Of a stretch of 64,000 nt of DNA, positions 62,982-64,000 are shown piece after piece (position 1 is the stretch's first letter; each line of letters starts with the position of its first letter). The stretch comes from Erythrobacter sp. (GTDB lineage Bacteria > Pseudomonadota > Alphaproteobacteria > Sphingomonadales > Sphingomonadaceae). The position numbers and the translations under genes are program-made. The DNA lies in the NCBI GenBank assembly GCA_009993635.1, contig JAACTC010000010.1, positions 62,001-126,000 on the forward strand, in the 5' to 3' direction. The notes below the pieces were generated by a model. The model made no database searches. It was given only the letters and a program-made list of their open reading frames with translations, and was not told the DNA's origin.

Positions 62982-64000
62982 TCAGAACACCACGGTCTGG
63001 CGCAGCGCCGTTCCTTCCGCCATCGCATCGAAGCCGGCGTTGATGTGTTCGAGCGCCATGCTCTCGCCCAGCAAGCGGTCGACCGGCAGCAGGCCCGCGC
63101 GATACATCGCGATGTAGCGCGGGATATCGCGCAGCGGCACGCCGCCCCCCAGATAGCTGCCTTTCAGCGTGCGCTCCTCGCCCACCAGCATTGCCGGGCT
63201 TAGCGAAAGGCGTGCATCGGGGTGTGGCAGTCCGGCGGTTACGGTGGTGCCGCCGCGCCGCGTCACCTGCCATGCAAGCTCCAGCGCAGGTGCAACGCCC
63301 GCCATTTCCAGCGCGCACTCGACGCCGCCACCGCTCGCCTCGCGCAGCTGCGCCGCGCAATCGGGATCGCGCGAATCGAACACCGCATCCGCGCCCAGCT
63401 CCTGCGCCAGAGAGAGCTTGCCCGGCTCGATATCGACCGCCGCGATCCACGAAGCACCCGCCGCGCGCGCCCCCAGCAGCGCGTTGAGCCCGACCCCGCC
63501 AAGGCCGATCACCGCCACGCTCGATCCCGGCTGGATGCGCGCCGTGTTGAACGCCGCGCCGACGCCGGTCAGCACCGCGCAGCCGAACAGCGCAGCCTCG
63601 GTAAAGGGCAGGTCGCGGTCGATCTTCACCGCCGATCTGCGGTCGACCACGATGTGGCTGGAAAATGCCGATACTCCCAGATGGTGATTGACGGTGCCCG
63701 TGTGCGTATCGATCCGCCGCGCGCCCGACAGCAGCGTGCCCTCCGCATTGGCCGCCGCGCCCGGTTCGCACAGAGCCGGGCGTCCGGTCGCGCACGGCAG
63801 GCAATGGCCGCAGCTCGGCACGAAGACGAGGACGACATGATCGCCCTCGGCCATGTCGGTGACGCCGCGCCCCGCCGCGCGGACCACGCCTGCCGCCTCG
63901 TGCCCCAGCGCCATCGGCAGCGGGCGAGGGCGGTTGTTGTCGATCACCGACAGGTCCGAATGGCACAGGCCCGCCGCCTTGATCTCGACCAGCAGTTCTC
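62982..64000 (-). CDS. Zinc-dependent alcohol dehydrogenase, N terminus cut by window edge
   Basis: About 340 residues are visible; the reading frame stays open to position 64000, so the true start lies beyond. At the open end 'LLVEIKAAGLCHSDLSV' holds the first catalytic zinc ligand (Cys). 'MALGHEAAGVV' follows, then the structural zinc loop 'CGHCLPCATGRPALCEPG' and 'FGCAVLTGVGAAF'. The NAD(P) fold is 'VIGLGGVGLNALLGARAAG'. A Val codon (GTG) near 63947 could be mistaken for the start, but similarity continues upstream. It is class III-like in layout but distinct from adhC at 16880. The substrate is unknown. Confidence 0.9.
   Translation of the reverse strand, partial: ELLVEIKAAGLCHSDLSVIDNNRPRPLPMALGHEAAGVVRAAGRGVTDMAEGDHVVLVFVPSCGHCLPCATGRPALCEPGAAANAEGTLLSGARRIDTHTGTVNHHLGVSAFSSHIVVDRRSAVKIDRDLPFTEAALFGCAVLTGVGAAFNTARIQPGSSVAVIGLGGVGLNALLGARAAGASWIAAVDIEPGKLSLAQELGADAVFDSRDPDCAAQLREASGGGVECALEMAGVAPALELAWQVTRRGGTTVTAGLPHPDARLSLSPAMLVGEERTLKGSYLGGGVPLRDIPRYIAMYRAGLLPVDRLLGESMALEHINAGFDAMAEGTALRQTVVF

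Noticed and set aside
62911..63966. 351-residue minus-strand frame at the window end
   Set aside because: A shifted frame of the alcohol dehydrogenase gene, whose own frame has zinc ligands and a Rossmann motif.

Overview
This window is ordinary chromosomal DNA from a high-GC alphaproteobacterium. It most likely comes from Sphingomonadales, family Erythrobacteraceae or a near relative. The evidence is the carotenoid genes crtY/crtI/crtB, a very large Caulobacter/Xanthomonas-type TonB receptor next to a tryptophan-halogenase-like flavoprotein, a methionine synthase split into two genes, a tandem glycine riboswitch, and several intergenic inverted repeats of a type common in this order. No phage, plasmid, IS element, rRNA operon or CRISPR array was seen.

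Layout. (1) 1-10482: a probable beta-glucoside/beta-glucan uptake locus on the minus strand (TonB receptor, LacI regulator, MFS transporter, GH3 lipoprotein, SSS-family symporter, cut by the window edge), with a flavin-dependent halogenase transcribed divergently from the receptor. (2) 10501-16022: AMP nucleosidase, a degenerate NfrB-like membrane protein with MshEN-like repeats, and a diguanylate cyclase transcribed away from it. (3) 16047-18699: glutathione-dependent formaldehyde oxidation (fghA-adhC) and a flavin reductase. (4) 18751-24941: a methionine-cycle operon (ArsR-methyltransferase fusion, metF, metH N-terminal part, GNAT acetyltransferase, metH C-terminal part) behind an AT-rich palindrome. 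(5) 25003-30613: a glycine riboswitch and the glycine cleavage operon gcvT-H-PA-PB, followed by an Nmad3-type gene linked in the literature to nucleotide modification.

(6) 30700-40143, minus strand: valine catabolism (mmsB, enoyl-CoA hydratase, 3-hydroxyisobutyryl-CoA hydrolase, a VOC protein, acyl-CoA dehydrogenase, mmsA). Inserted within it are three mutually related lipoproteins of unknown function and a polysaccharide deacetylase. (7) 40244-47254: DUF819 membrane protein, tRNA-Gly(CCC), a second diguanylate cyclase, a degenerate GDT1-like membrane protein, dps, a Nudix hydrolase, dinB and a Bcr/CflA-like drug transporter. (8) 47358-54927, minus strand: an overlapping carotenoid gene string crtY-crtI-X-Y-LOG-crtB, followed by an NTF2-like secreted protein and a biotin-carboxylase subunit. 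(9) 55066-64000: MipA/OmpV protein, a small regulator/membrane-protein pair with three operator-like palindromes, an S9 peptidase, an amidohydrolase, a DUF885 peptidase-like protein, a small membrane protein and a truncated zinc alcohol dehydrogenase.

The points most worth following up are the pseudo-glycosyltransferase/MshEN protein beside a cyclase, the Nmad3 gene at the end of the glycine cleavage operon, the three lipoprotein paralogues, the LOG and adhesin-E-like genes inside the crt operon, and the triple palindrome at 56730-56799. All functional calls were made by reading the sequence, without database searches.
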